Origin: CAVXYG01 sp963706835
GTDB lineage: Bacteria > Actinomycetota > Actinomycetes > S36-B12 > GCA-2699445
Reading direction: 5' to 3'
Assembly (NCBI GenBank): GCA_963706835.1
Contig: CAVPOB010000036.1
Coordinates: 87,874-151,873 of the forward strand
Length of the DNA: 64,000 nt
Below are positions 25,061 through 33,201 of this stretch, piece after piece (position 1 is the first letter of the stretch; every line of letters starts with the position of its first letter). The position numbers were made by a program, and so were the translations under genes. Under the pieces are notes generated by a model, which saw only the letters and a list, made by a program, of their open reading frames with translations, had not been told where the DNA came from and searched no databases.

Positions 25061-25191
25061 CTGCTGGGCTTGGGGAAGTAGCCGGATCCGGTGAGTCCGG
25101 GGCCCAGCGACCCTGTTCGTTGGGGTGCTAGAGCTGGAGCCTATGCGGGAGCCCAGTCATAGGCGCAGACGCCCAACGGGCGCTGTGCGGA

Positions 25192-25587
25192 TCAGGCAGG
25201 GGCGCCCGACGTCTCCGGTGCTGCCGGAGCGACCGTCGTCGGCGACGATGCGGTGGCTGCGATGACATCGTGCAGCGTGTTGATCCGGCGCTGCAGGTAG
25301 CGGGTCTGCGACCAGAACCAGATCAGGCCCCAGAACCAGGTGGTGAAGGATCCCACTCGGGTGGGCGATCCGACGGAGGCATTGAGTCGGCCAGCGGTCT
25401 TGGCCAGCCCGTACAGGTTGAGGAATGGGATGATCTGCGACCACCATTTGCCGTTGGCGGGGACTTCGGTGCCGGTGACCGCCGCCAGTTCCTTGTTGAT
25501 GCGGTGGTGCCAGACGAGGTAGTAGATCCCCAGGGTGATCAGGCTCAACCACCACACGCCCCAGGCGCTCTGCTTGCGTACGTTCAT
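25192..25587 (-). CDS. DUF4234-type membrane protein
   Basis: A 131-residue protein starting MNVRKQSAWGVWWLSLITLG, then IYYLVWHHRINKELA, the opening signature of DUF4234 proteins (a TM helix with Trp/Tyr-rich flanks). A second hydrophobic segment (FTTWFWGLIWFWSQTRYLQR) follows near residue 85, and the last 30 residues are a Ser/Thr/Ala/Pro-rich tail. Family function is unknown. Start ATG 25587 has only a weak AG-rich site upstream. It may follow the lipoprotein gene at 25787 on the same strand. Confidence 0.78.
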   Translation of the reverse strand: MNVRKQSAWGVWWLSLITLGIYYLVWHHRINKELAAVTGTEVPANGKWWSQIIPFLNLYGLAKTAGRLNASVGSPTRVGSFTTWFWGLIWFWSQTRYLQRRINTLHDVIAATASSPTTVAPAAPETSGAPA

Positions 25588-25786
25588 GCGTTGCTCGCGT
25601 TGGACCGCGGCAGCTCAGCCGCGGCTCGACCTGATCACGCCCGGGCCGAGTCCTGGCCAATCCTCACCGCGGTGCGCAGCGGGCAAGCATTGGGTAAGGA
25701 GTGGACGGCCTACGCGCGAGAAGTCGGTTCCAGCCGCGGTCTGCGACTCCGCCGACAGCGACGGCCGCTCGAATTGAGCGCTCCGC

Positions 25787-26917
25787 CTACGGCTGGAAGG
25801 GGCTGGCGACCAGATAGTCGTGAGCCGCGCCGTAGACGTCTTCGCACGGCCGGCCGTCACCGTCCTCGTCCCAACTGGTCGGCTGTCCCAGTTCCAGCCA
25901 CTTGTAGTAGACCTGGTCGTAGGACAGTCGCACCTCGGACAGCCATTTCACTGAGCCGTCGGGACGCGGGGGAGGCGCGGTGGCGAAGTCGCTGCACGTG
26001 CTGTCGGGCGGATAGTCCTCCAGCGTGGGCATCAGATCACGGTCGGGAGCGGCCACGACGTAGCGGCCGTCGTCATCGAGCACGCTGAAGTACAGGTGCG
26101 GGTCCGCCGATGCTGGGCCGCCGTCTGCTGGCATCCGCAGGCAGTCCATGGTTGCTCCAGCCGCGGGCGGGTCTGTGGAGCCGCAGTCGCGCAAGACCGT
26201 GTCCCTCGTGACGCCGATCAAGACCGCCTGAGCATGGCGGCGCACGCCCTCCATGGTCAGGCCAGTTGCGGTGGTCGGGGCAGGCGCCAGAGGCGAATCG
26301 AAGACCGCGGCAACGAGGTCAGCGGGGTAGTCCGCATCGCACGGCTGCCCGTTGCCATCCGGATCCATCGCAGCCGGGCTGCCGCTGCTCAACCAGTAGT
26401 GCACCAGTGCGGGGTAGGACAGCCGTTGCTCGCCCCCGTCGACTGGTCGGGGCGCGGCAAGCACCGCGCACGAGGTGGTGCCGGCCGCGAAGTGGTCGGG
26501 GTGGAGTGTGCCGATAGAGGGATCCACCGTCGCGAACGTGAACCGGCCGGTGTCGTCCAGCACGGAGACCAGTTGGGTGACATTAGTCGCCTGGGCGCAG
26601 TCCTCGCAGTCGTCGACCCACCGGCAGGTCACCGCTGAACCGGCGGTCACCGGATCGGGCCCCTCGCACCAGAACCGCCCAGGCTGGGTCCCCGGGATCG
26701 GTGCCCCCCAGTACTGCTGGATCTGCCGGTGAGTGACGATCTCCTCGACGCTCTCCTCGAGGTCGGCCAGCGCGACCGGCGCCGAGGGTGGCGGTGCGGT
26801 CGACCTGTTCGGGGTAGTCGGGGCAGTTGGGTCGGTTGCGCCGTCCGCACATCCTGCCAGCGCCAGCAGCAGGGCCAGTCCGAGGGCGGCGGCAGCCCGC
26901 CGCAGCCGTGTCTCCAT
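25787..26917 (-). CDS. Lipoprotein with duplicated Excalibur-like calcium-binding motif
   Basis: A 376-residue lipoprotein. Residues 1-25 are a signal peptide with lipobox LALAGC, then a Thr/Pro-rich spacer. Two homologous segments follow: one contains LSYPALVHYWLSSGSPAAMD then DPDGNGQPCDADYP, the other LSYDQVYYKWLELGQPTSWD then DEDGDGRPCEDVYG. Each ends with D-x-D-G-D/N-G-x-P-C-D/E, the Excalibur-type (EF-hand-like) motif, so the protein is an internal duplication. The ATG 26917 follows AAGGGGGAACC. It is probably anchored on the outer face of the membrane and binds calcium through these loops; the process served is unknown. Confidence 0.84.
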   Translation of the reverse strand: METRLRRAAAALGLALLLALAGCADGATDPTAPTTPNRSTAPPPSAPVALADLEESVEEIVTHRQIQQYWGAPIPGTQPGRFWCEGPDPVTAGSAVTCRWVDDCEDCAQATNVTQLVSVLDDTGRFTFATVDPSIGTLHPDHFAAGTTSCAVLAAPRPVDGGEQRLSYPALVHYWLSSGSPAAMDPDGNGQPCDADYPADLVAAVFDSPLAPAPTTATGLTMEGVRRHAQAVLIGVTRDTVLRDCGSTDPPAAGATMDCLRMPADGGPASADPHLYFSVLDDDGRYVVAAPDRDLMPTLEDYPPDSTCSDFATAPPPRPDGSVKWLSEVRLSYDQVYYKWLELGQPTSWDEDGDGRPCEDVYGAAHDYLVASPFQP

Positions 26918-27034
26918 GGTTCCCCCTTGGTTCAAGGCTGGCTCGAGCCAGCGCAGCGTCCCAGGGTCCGAGGTCCCATGTGGGGGTGGCGAGGAACGGT
27001 GCGCAGTGAGGCCGGGCCAGCTGATCGGCCCGAT

Positions 27035-27348
27035 GTTGGCGCTGATCCCCGCTGCGAGCAGGTCGGGCCACAGGGGACCGTGAGTCCCGATTCAGCCATC
27101 CCAGGATGGGGGACTCGCGGGTGTTGACGTGCTGTCAGGGCTGGGGCCGATGCGGGTCTCGACCATCGGCCCTTCGAGCGAAAGTGGGGCTGCGACTCTG
27201 CCCGTTGAAGCGGCGGCGATTGCGGGGATCTCCGTACTGGTACTCTCCCAGCAGTCGCTGGTCGTGCACGACCCGGTGGCCGAGTTCCCGCAGCCTGGCC
27301 TCGATGGCCTCCGAATCGCCGAGGTCCAGCCAGTCGGCCGGTTCGTAG
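27035..27348. repeat. Direct repeat copy B (314 bp)
   Basis: Second copy of the repeat described at 24683-24995, same orientation, with the 83-base identical core at 27257-27339. This copy overlaps the 3' part of the hypothetical gene at 27135 and the spacer upstream of the lipoprotein gene. Confidence 0.85.
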
Positions 27349-27755
27349 TCGAGCCCCACGCCGAAGTCGCGGTTGGCGAACTCCTCCATGATTTCCTGGG
27401 GGGCGTGCTCCGCGGTCCGTAACCTCGCGAGCGGGAAGTGGAAGTAGTAGAAATCGTCACCGAACCACGACACGACGTCGTAGGGGTGGCTGTCGGGCAG
27501 TTCGTCGAAAGGGACGACGTCGCTGTCCGGATCGTCCTCATCGACGAGCACCGGATTCGTACCGAAGTACGAGTAGGCCTCTTCGACCAATGCCAAAGCG
27601 GCGGGGTCCCCGCGGCGGACTTCGCCCAGCGTCCCGCTGTTCAAAGTGCGGATAAGGGCCGCGTCGGCCCGCGCCACGTCCAATGGGATGACCGCCAGGT
27701 TGTCGCTCATCGGATCGACGCCGACCACGTAGTCGATCGGGCCAGTGCCGCTCAC
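27135..27755 (-). CDS. Hypothetical acidic protein
   Basis: About 206 residues from the GTG at 27755 (an ATG at 27710 is also possible). No signal peptide or membrane segment; acidic, with an aromatic-rich middle (VVSWFGDDFYYFHFPLARLR) and a helical segment ADWLDLGDSEAIEARLRELG. I do not recognise a family. The last 35 residues are basic and low in order (RRRFNGQSRSPTFARRADGR) and follow the point where the duplicated fragment at 24878 has a stop, so they may be a read-through extension. It precedes the lipoprotein gene on the same strand. Confidence 0.6.
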   Translation of the reverse strand: MSGTGPIDYVVGVDPMSDNLAVIPLDVARADAALIRTLNSGTLGEVRRGDPAALALVEEAYSYFGTNPVLVDEDDPDSDVVPFDELPDSHPYDVVSWFGDDFYYFHFPLARLRTAEHAPQEIMEEFANRDFGVGLDYEPADWLDLGDSEAIEARLRELGHRVVHDQRLLGEYQYGDPRNRRRFNGQSRSPTFARRADGRDPHRPQP

Positions 27756-28041
27756 GACTGTCCCCAATCGTGTAGGTCGGCACATGCAGTGCCGGCGCCA
27801 GCGTCATGGCACGCGCTCTGGTTGGAGCCTGGTTGCCTGCCTTGCACGGCGATTGCGATTGGCGTTGCTGGCCAGGCCGTCGGCTGCGGCATGCGGGTGT
27901 TCCTTCATTCTGCTGGGGATCGTGCCCTTTCGGGCTGGTAGAACGTGTGGTTCCTGGCCTGGCTGTCGAGCCCCGAGTCGCGCCCCGTCCGCTGTCTCCG
28001 TCCAAGAACGGCTCGGGGCCCAACCGCCGTGCCCGGCAACG

Positions 28042-28629
28042 CTACGGATAGGACCGGCGGGAGATGGTGGTGCCGTCGGCGGCCTCCAGTGCGGTGACGA
28101 TCCGGACCGCTGCCCGGGTGGCTTCGACAGCGGCGGCGAAGACCTGCAGACTCGTGTCATTCATCTCGCCCTCTTCGCTGCCACGCAGTCCGAGAGCGGC
28201 CGATTCGGGAATGTCCGGCCCGACGGTGATGCTGATGGAGCCGTCAGGGGCGAACCCGTGGTCCACTTCGACCGAGCCCTGCAGCGACTGTCGCAGGTGC
28301 AGGGCTTCTTCCACGCACGCCAGATCGTTGCCGGGGTCTTCCGCTCCGTCGGTGTTGTGGCCGTCCTCCACGATGGTGATCCGCCGCAGCGCGCTGCCCA
28401 ACCGTCCGTCGCCCGATGAGAGCGGCGGGCGATCCAGAACCTCCACCATCTGGTCGAGCTGGAGCCTCGCCATCATGAGCACCGCCGTGGCGCCGAAGTC
28501 ATTCGGAGGCCGCTCCTGCCAAGGGTCGACCTCGCCGGGGTCGCTCTCCCAGAGCGCCTCGCTCGCGGTCAGGAAGTCCAGCCCGCGCGCGATCGTCACC
28601 CGGTCGGGGACGCCGTGGAACCAAGTCAT
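28042..28629 (-). CDS. Hypothetical protein coupled to its upstream neighbour
   Basis: A 195-residue protein from ATG 28629, which overlaps the upstream gene's stop by four bases (ATGA). It starts MTWFHGVPDRVTIARGLDFL. The chain is soluble, mixed alpha/beta, with a strand-rich acidic middle (GSVEVDHGFAPDGSISITVG) and a C-terminal helix pair (FAAAVEATRAAVRIVTALEA). No known family or active-site pattern could be seen. Tight coupling suggests it works with the 270-residue protein encoded upstream. Confidence 0.65.
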   Translation of the reverse strand: MTWFHGVPDRVTIARGLDFLTASEALWESDPGEVDPWQERPPNDFGATAVLMMARLQLDQMVEVLDRPPLSSGDGRLGSALRRITIVEDGHNTDGAEDPGNDLACVEEALHLRQSLQGSVEVDHGFAPDGSISITVGPDIPESAALGLRGSEEGEMNDTSLQVFAAAVEATRAAVRIVTALEAADGTTISRRSYP

Positions 28630-29438
28630 CCGGCGGCCCTCCGTCCCGCTGCGGCAGTCGCCTCGGCAGGCTGCTCGGGCAGCCCGAGCTCGCTGACGAG
28701 CTGGTCCTGCAGTTCCCGGAGTGCCGAGGACCGAAGGGCGTTCCCGCGGCGCAGGGTCGCTGATGGTTGGATGCCGACCAGTTCGGCCAACTCCAGCAGC
28801 GTCCGGATGTAGCCATCCTCGTCGCACAAGGGCAGTTGGCCGGCGGTTCGGATCCAGGATGCGTCCGGCACCTCGCCGTCGTCCGGTTCCTCGATGCGCG
28901 CGCGGAGGTCCTGGGCCCGGAAGGCGTCGTCGGACTGCTCCTCCGCCTCGAGAATTGCAGCCCTCAGGCTGGACTCCAGCATCGGGAACGCGACCTCGAA
29001 GTCGATGGGCCGGGCGCCGTTGAGCAGAGTGCCGCTGGCTTTCCAGTTGTCGATACTGACATCGACGGCGAAGACGTTGCCGTCCTCGGTGGCGCCCTCG
29101 ACCCACCGGGCGAAGTCGTCGGCGCCGTCGAGGTCCAACTGGCGGAGCAGGTCGTCCCGATCAGCGAAGTGGAGGTCGCCCCCGAGCATGTCCGACAGCC
29201 TGGCGGCCGCCAATTTCCGGAGGTCTCCCAGCAGCGGCCAGAGGCTGGTGTGCTCGGGATCCGCAGCGATAGCCAGCAGATCGGTGTCCAGGCGTCGCAG
29301 CCAGCCGGCAGACTCCTCCAACGGCAGCGCGTCGAGCTTGATCCCGAAGAGCCGTCTGGCGGCACGGAAGGCGGCAGACGGTGATCCCTGGTGCCTGGCA
29401 AGCACATGCGCCAGATCGTCGGTGGTGATGCAGTGCAA
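28626..29438 (-). CDS. Hypothetical protein, TTG start
   Basis: A 270-residue mostly helical protein. I chose the TTG at 29438 because AAGGGGGAACC stands in front of it with the same sequence and spacing as before the lipoprotein at 26917; a GTG at 29459 would put that ribosome site inside the gene. N-terminal part: ITTDDLAHVLARHQGSPSAA then FRAARRLFGIKL, possibly DNA- or protein-binding helices. No TM segment or recognised domain. Middle gene of a minus-strand cluster with the genes at 28042 and perhaps 29547. Confidence 0.65.
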   Translation of the reverse strand: MHCITTDDLAHVLARHQGSPSAAFRAARRLFGIKLDALPLEESAGWLRRLDTDLLAIAADPEHTSLWPLLGDLRKLAAARLSDMLGGDLHFADRDDLLRQLDLDGADDFARWVEGATEDGNVFAVDVSIDNWKASGTLLNGARPIDFEVAFPMLESSLRAAILEAEEQSDDAFRAQDLRARIEEPDDGEVPDASWIRTAGQLPLCDEDGYIRTLLELAELVGIQPSATLRRGNALRSSALRELQDQLVSELGLPEQPAEATAAAGRRAAG

Positions 29439-29546
29439 GGTTCCCCCTTTAGCCTCCACATTACGGGCAGGGTCCGACGCGCAGAGCGAAGTGCATGGAC
29501 CCCTGGGGCGGTGCCCGGCGTCCTGGCCTGGGTGGCAGCCGCACCC

Positions 29547-30023
29547 TCAGAACTGCTCGGGCAGCATGTCGAGGAACTCCTCGACGGGGTCGTACTCGGT
29601 GCCCAGCGAGTCCTCGATACAGGTGACGTGGATGTTGGGCCTGATGCCGAACCCGTAGCCGGCGAAGCTCACGAGGTAGTCGTTGCCTTCCCCGGGCGGC
29701 AGCGGGTGGGCAGCGAAGTCGAAGTACTGCATGGGCTCGCCCGTCAGGTCCCGCGAGTCCTGGCAGCACTCGTCGGGGGAGGGGTCGCGGCAGATGTCGC
29801 ACTCGCCGCAGTCCTCAAACCAGCTCTCCACCGTGCGTGGTTGCTGCCAGATGCAGATGCCGTGGTCAGGGATGATGATGGACGCGATGAGCACACCGGT
29901 GAAGGGCCGATCCGTGCGGTTGCGCACGCCAAGGACGTACGTGGTCAGGCCCGTCTCCTGGGAGTAGCCGTCTGTTCCCGCGTACTGGATCTCGACGTCG
30001 TCGAGCGAGCATCCCGTCCCCAT
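29547..30023 (-). CDS. Hypothetical Cys-rich protein
   Basis: A 158-residue protein from ATG 30023, which follows AGAGGGGGACGCG. No signal peptide. It is probably a beta-sandwich (TTYVLGVRNRTDRPFTGVLI resembles an Ig-like or transglutaminase-C-like strand pair). The central part is unusually Cys-rich: ESWFEDCGECDICRDPSPDE then CCQDSR, six cysteines in about 22 residues, which could bind metal or form disulfides. No family recognised. It lies upstream of the 270-residue gene on the same strand with a gap of about 108 bases. Confidence 0.64.
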   Translation of the reverse strand: MGTGCSLDDVEIQYAGTDGYSQETGLTTYVLGVRNRTDRPFTGVLIASIIIPDHGICIWQQPRTVESWFEDCGECDICRDPSPDECCQDSRDLTGEPMQYFDFAAHPLPPGEGNDYLVSFAGYGFGIRPNIHVTCIEDSLGTEYDPVEEFLDMLPEQF

Positions 30024-30251
30024 GTCGCGTCCCCCTCTGCGATTTCGCGGAGCGCTGCCCTGAGTCTCGCCACCGGATGTCCGTCGTGGACCCCACCGCT
30101 GGCGTTGCGCCTTCCCCGGACTGCTGCCAATCTGTCCCAGACCTCCGACACGATGGCCCAGCCTCGACTCGAGGGGCAGCGACTGCTTCCCTCCCGGTGG
30201 ACGCAAGGCACGCCGGACGGGGTGCCTCGAGGGCTCCTGGGGTGCCGCGCG

Positions 30252-31977
30252 TCAGCGCGATTCCAGCCCAGCTTCCTTGCGGATCCACTGCAACGTCGCG
30301 ACCACGCGGTGACAGTCAGCCCGGGTAGCTTCGGTCCGCAACCAGTCGACTGCGCCCATCTTCAGCACCCCGGGTGGCTGACCCTCGAAGGCGGATTCGA
30401 GTCTCGCACGCAGTCCCTCCGGCCAGAGGCCCTCACCGTCCCGTGCCTGGGGCTTCAGCGGAGCGCCGCCGAGGCTCCGGACGAGCCGGTTCTCCCGAGC
30501 CTTGAAGCCCTTGAGCGTCTTGGCCGCCCGCTGTCCCATGTCGTCGCTGTCCAGCAGCGCCATGACGGGCTTGCTTGTCGCCTCAGCAACGATCACGGTG
30601 ACTGCGGGAACCTGCTGGGCGCCCTCGGCGGGGATGCAGTGGATGCCGTCCAGAAGGTCGGCCCGACCCGCGATGTCCGCGCCGAGTTCGAGGTATTCCT
30701 TGTCCGTGCGGCCTTCGACAACGAGCACCATGTCGCAATCCTCGGGGATGGACTGGGCCCGCCTGATCAGCCCGGCAGTGCCGCTGTCCCGGAAGAGGGA
30801 ATCGGTGTGACGGTGGTCGCGCTCCTGGTGGACCACAGAGGCGCCCTCACCGTCCTTCGCGACACTCATGATGCGGGCCTGGTCGTCGGCGGGGTCCGGT
30901 ACCAGGAACGGCGAGTGCGTGGTGATGATCACGGTGGTGGCCGGTTCCGCAGCCAGACCCATAAGGGCCCGGCGCAGGTCTTCCTGTGCCGCAGGGTGGA
31001 GGAACGACTCCGGCTCCTCCACGGTGAAGACCAGGGAGCGCTTGCTCTGCTCGGACAGGTAGCGGAGGATCGCGACGAGCACGCCCGCCCGGACCCCGGT
31101 GCCCTTCCCACTGAGGTCCGACTGCACAGCGTCGCTCAACTGCACGCCCATGGATGACAGCGTGTCCTGCAGGGAGGGAATGGCAGGAAGGAGATCTGCC
31201 GCAGACATCTCAGGGAATATCCCCCCAGTCGTTGAGGCGATCCGGGCGCTTAGCGGCCCCAGCAACTGCCGCTGGAGGTGGTGGCGGTACTGCTCCCGCG
31301 CGCCCTTCGCAGTGGCCAATTCGTCCTTGAGATGGTCCTCGATAACGCCCTCGAGCACCTCCCGGAACGGTCCTGCCAGCACCGATTCCAGGGCCTCCCC
31401 ACTGCGCACGGAGACGAAGCGGATCTGGTTGCGGAACTCGGCGACGAAACGGTCATGCTCTTTGCTGCCAGGAGCCGGAAAGGAACCCGGTCCCTTGCTG
31501 AGTGGCGTGGCTCGTGGCGATTCCCCCCACCGTCAGGTACTCGATCCTGGTGACGTCGTGGTCCTTGAACCTCCATTCCACGTTGTGGAACACCTTGCCT
31601 TCAGACGCATATGCGCCCTTCGGCTTCAAGTTTGGGTTGGCGGCGCGCTCGTAGGCCAACGCCCGTTCCAGGAGTCGTCGGTCGGGACTCGGGTTTCCTG
31701 TTCTGGGCCGGGCATCGGTTTCGAACGCCGTCCGAACCTTGATGGACCGAGGACGCCGCTGGCCGAACCGGGGCCGGTCCTGGTCGGCATCCACTCGTCG
31801 GTCACCGGGCGCGTCCCGTGGATCAGGGACCTGGAGTGCCAGTGCCATTGCCCGCAGGAGGTTCGACTTGCCGGTGTTGTTGGGGCCCACGATGCAGTTG
31901 AGGCCCTGGTCGAAGCGCACGGTCTGCGTGCCTGCAAAGGAACGGAAGTTGCTGATCCGTACTTCCGTGAGTTCCAC
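30252..31977 (-). pseudogene. OLD-family ATPase/TOPRIM endonuclease split by a frameshift
   Basis: The first frame (GTG 31977 to TGA 31453) begins ELTEVRISNFRSFAGTQTVR, then NCIVGPNNTGKSNLLRAMAL, the Walker A of RecF/SMC-like ATPases. The second frame (to 30252) carries VFTVEEPESFLHP (Walker B), VIITTHSPFLV, and a TOPRIM domain with VVEGRTDKEYLE and ALLDSDDMG. Just before the first stop a one-base shift joins FLSGSW to SKEHDRFVAEFRNQIR of the second frame, at about 31460-31470. The joined product of about 575 residues is normal for class-1 OLD nucleases, the family of GajA in Gabija defence. No UvrD-like GajB gene adjoins. Either an assembly indel or recent inactivation. Confidence 0.82.
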
Positions 31978-32086
31978 CCTGCCCCCAAAGCGCTCCGGGC
32001 CCAGTATGCCCACGTCGAGCCGTGTGTTTCCCCGAAGACCACGGAATCCCCATGGCCACCTTCGCCGACGGTGGCGCCGGGAATGT

Positions 32087-32242
32087 TCAAGCGACGGGCG
32101 TTCCGAGCCGGAACGGGATGCAGGGGCGGCTGTGCCCGCGGTACCCGCACTTGCTGCACCGGCCCTTGTTCGCAGGGACGCTGCAGGTGCGCGAGTCGTG
32201 CCCGGGGCGTCCGCAGTTGCCGCACCATTTGCTGCCCGCCAT
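32087..32242 (-). CDS. 51-residue double zinc-knuckle protein
   Basis: From ATG 32242, after the ribosome site CGGAGGACCG, a 51-residue protein holds two zinc knuckles: CGNCGRPGHDSRTC (C-x2-C-x4-H-x4-C, the classic CCHC spacing) and CSKCGYRGHSRPC (C-x2-C-x4-H-x3-C). Between and around them are basic residues. CCHC knuckles bind single-stranded nucleic acid in retroviral Gag and eukaryotic RNA proteins and are uncommon in bacteria. The frame is open further upstream but that part looks random. It is 109 bases upstream of the OLD nuclease on the same strand and could be part of that unit. Confidence 0.75.
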   Translation of the reverse strand: MAGSKWCGNCGRPGHDSRTCSVPANKGRCSKCGYRGHSRPCIPFRLGTPVA

Positions 32243-32435
32243 CGGTCCTCCGATGGTCACCCGGAATCCGGTCGCGGCACCAGTGTGCCGGGACCGGCTC
32301 CGCGTTGCCCGACGCTTCCCGGTGGCAGCTGCGGAGGCCGGCCGGCCGTCGGGCCCCGTCGCGCCCTCGAGCGTTGATTGATGTGCTGACTGCCAGGACA
32401 GATTCCTACGCGAGGAATGCAGGCAACTTCGGCAT

Positions 32436-32906
32436 GTGCTCGTGTGCGTTTCTCGGGGGAATCGGAAGGTCAAGAAGACGGCGTCCCCTATCGGGGTGGC
32501 GGTGATCGCTGCGCTGGCACTGGCGGGCTGCGGGGGCCCGGAGTCGGCACTGGATCAGGTCGCGAGCGGCGGTTGGGTTTCGCTCTCCCGGGGCGAGCAG
32601 GTCGACGTGTGCCTGCACTGGATCCGGGACAACCTGGACAACCGCAACGACATCCCGGACAGCGCCGGGGCGAAGCAGGGCCTCTCGTGCGTCGAGGGCA
32701 ATGAGATGGCCATCGACGTGAACTACGGCTGCGCCGAGATCTCCGACGACGTCCGGGTCTACTGGCAGCCCGACCGGTCGGCGGGGGGCTCCGCCACGTT
32801 CGGGGCCTCGCTGCTCGGCGGCGCCCCGAACGCATTGGCGGGTCGCAGGAATCGCCCAGGGGCCCACTCCCCACCCGCGTCGGGGCCCCTGATCGCGGGA
32901 TGGTGA
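32436..32906 (+). CDS. Putative lipoprotein
   Basis: A 156-residue protein from GTG 32436 (or GTG 32442). The N terminus is a lipoprotein signal: RKVKKTASPIGVAVIAALAL then AGCGG. The following 80 residues look structured (YGCAEISDDVRVYWQP; three cysteines), while the last 40 are Gly/Ala/Pro-rich and may be out of the natural frame. No strong ribosome site. It is divergent from the zinc-knuckle gene. No family recognised. Confidence 0.6.
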   Translation: MLVCVSRGNRKVKKTASPIGVAVIAALALAGCGGPESALDQVASGGWVSLSRGEQVDVCLHWIRDNLDNRNDIPDSAGAKQGLSCVEGNEMAIDVNYGCAEISDDVRVYWQPDRSAGGSATFGASLLGGAPNALAGRRNRPGAHSPPASGPLIAGW

Positions 32907-33201
32907 CGGTCGTCGGCCGCACCCGCGTCCTTGATCGACGTGATCGCCCACCCTTCAGGTCCTGGCGGGTGGGTAGCAGGAGCGCCACCCGGCCGCGGCC
33001 ATCGCCCGTCCGGGTGGCACGGGCTGCTGTCTGCCGATGCCCGCCCAGGCCGCGCCGACCGACGGATTCGTTCATGCGGTCGGTGGCGGGCAGATGCGTC
33101 GCGCCACCCCGTGTCCGCGGTGCGGAGCCGACTGCCGGCCAGCGGCACGACGCGACCGCTCGCGCCGGGACAGTGGCCGGGCGAGCCGTCGGCAACAGCC
33201 G

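Noticed and set aside
24683..27348. The 313-bp direct repeats as ends of an insertion sequence
   Set aside because: There is no transposase between them and no terminal inverted repeats; the repeat contains the end of a gene, so a segmental duplication explains it better.
30252..32013. A Gabija system
   Set aside because: The OLD/TOPRIM protein resembles GajA but no UvrD-like GajB helicase lies next to it; the PLD-helicase at 47-50 kb is of a different type and far away.
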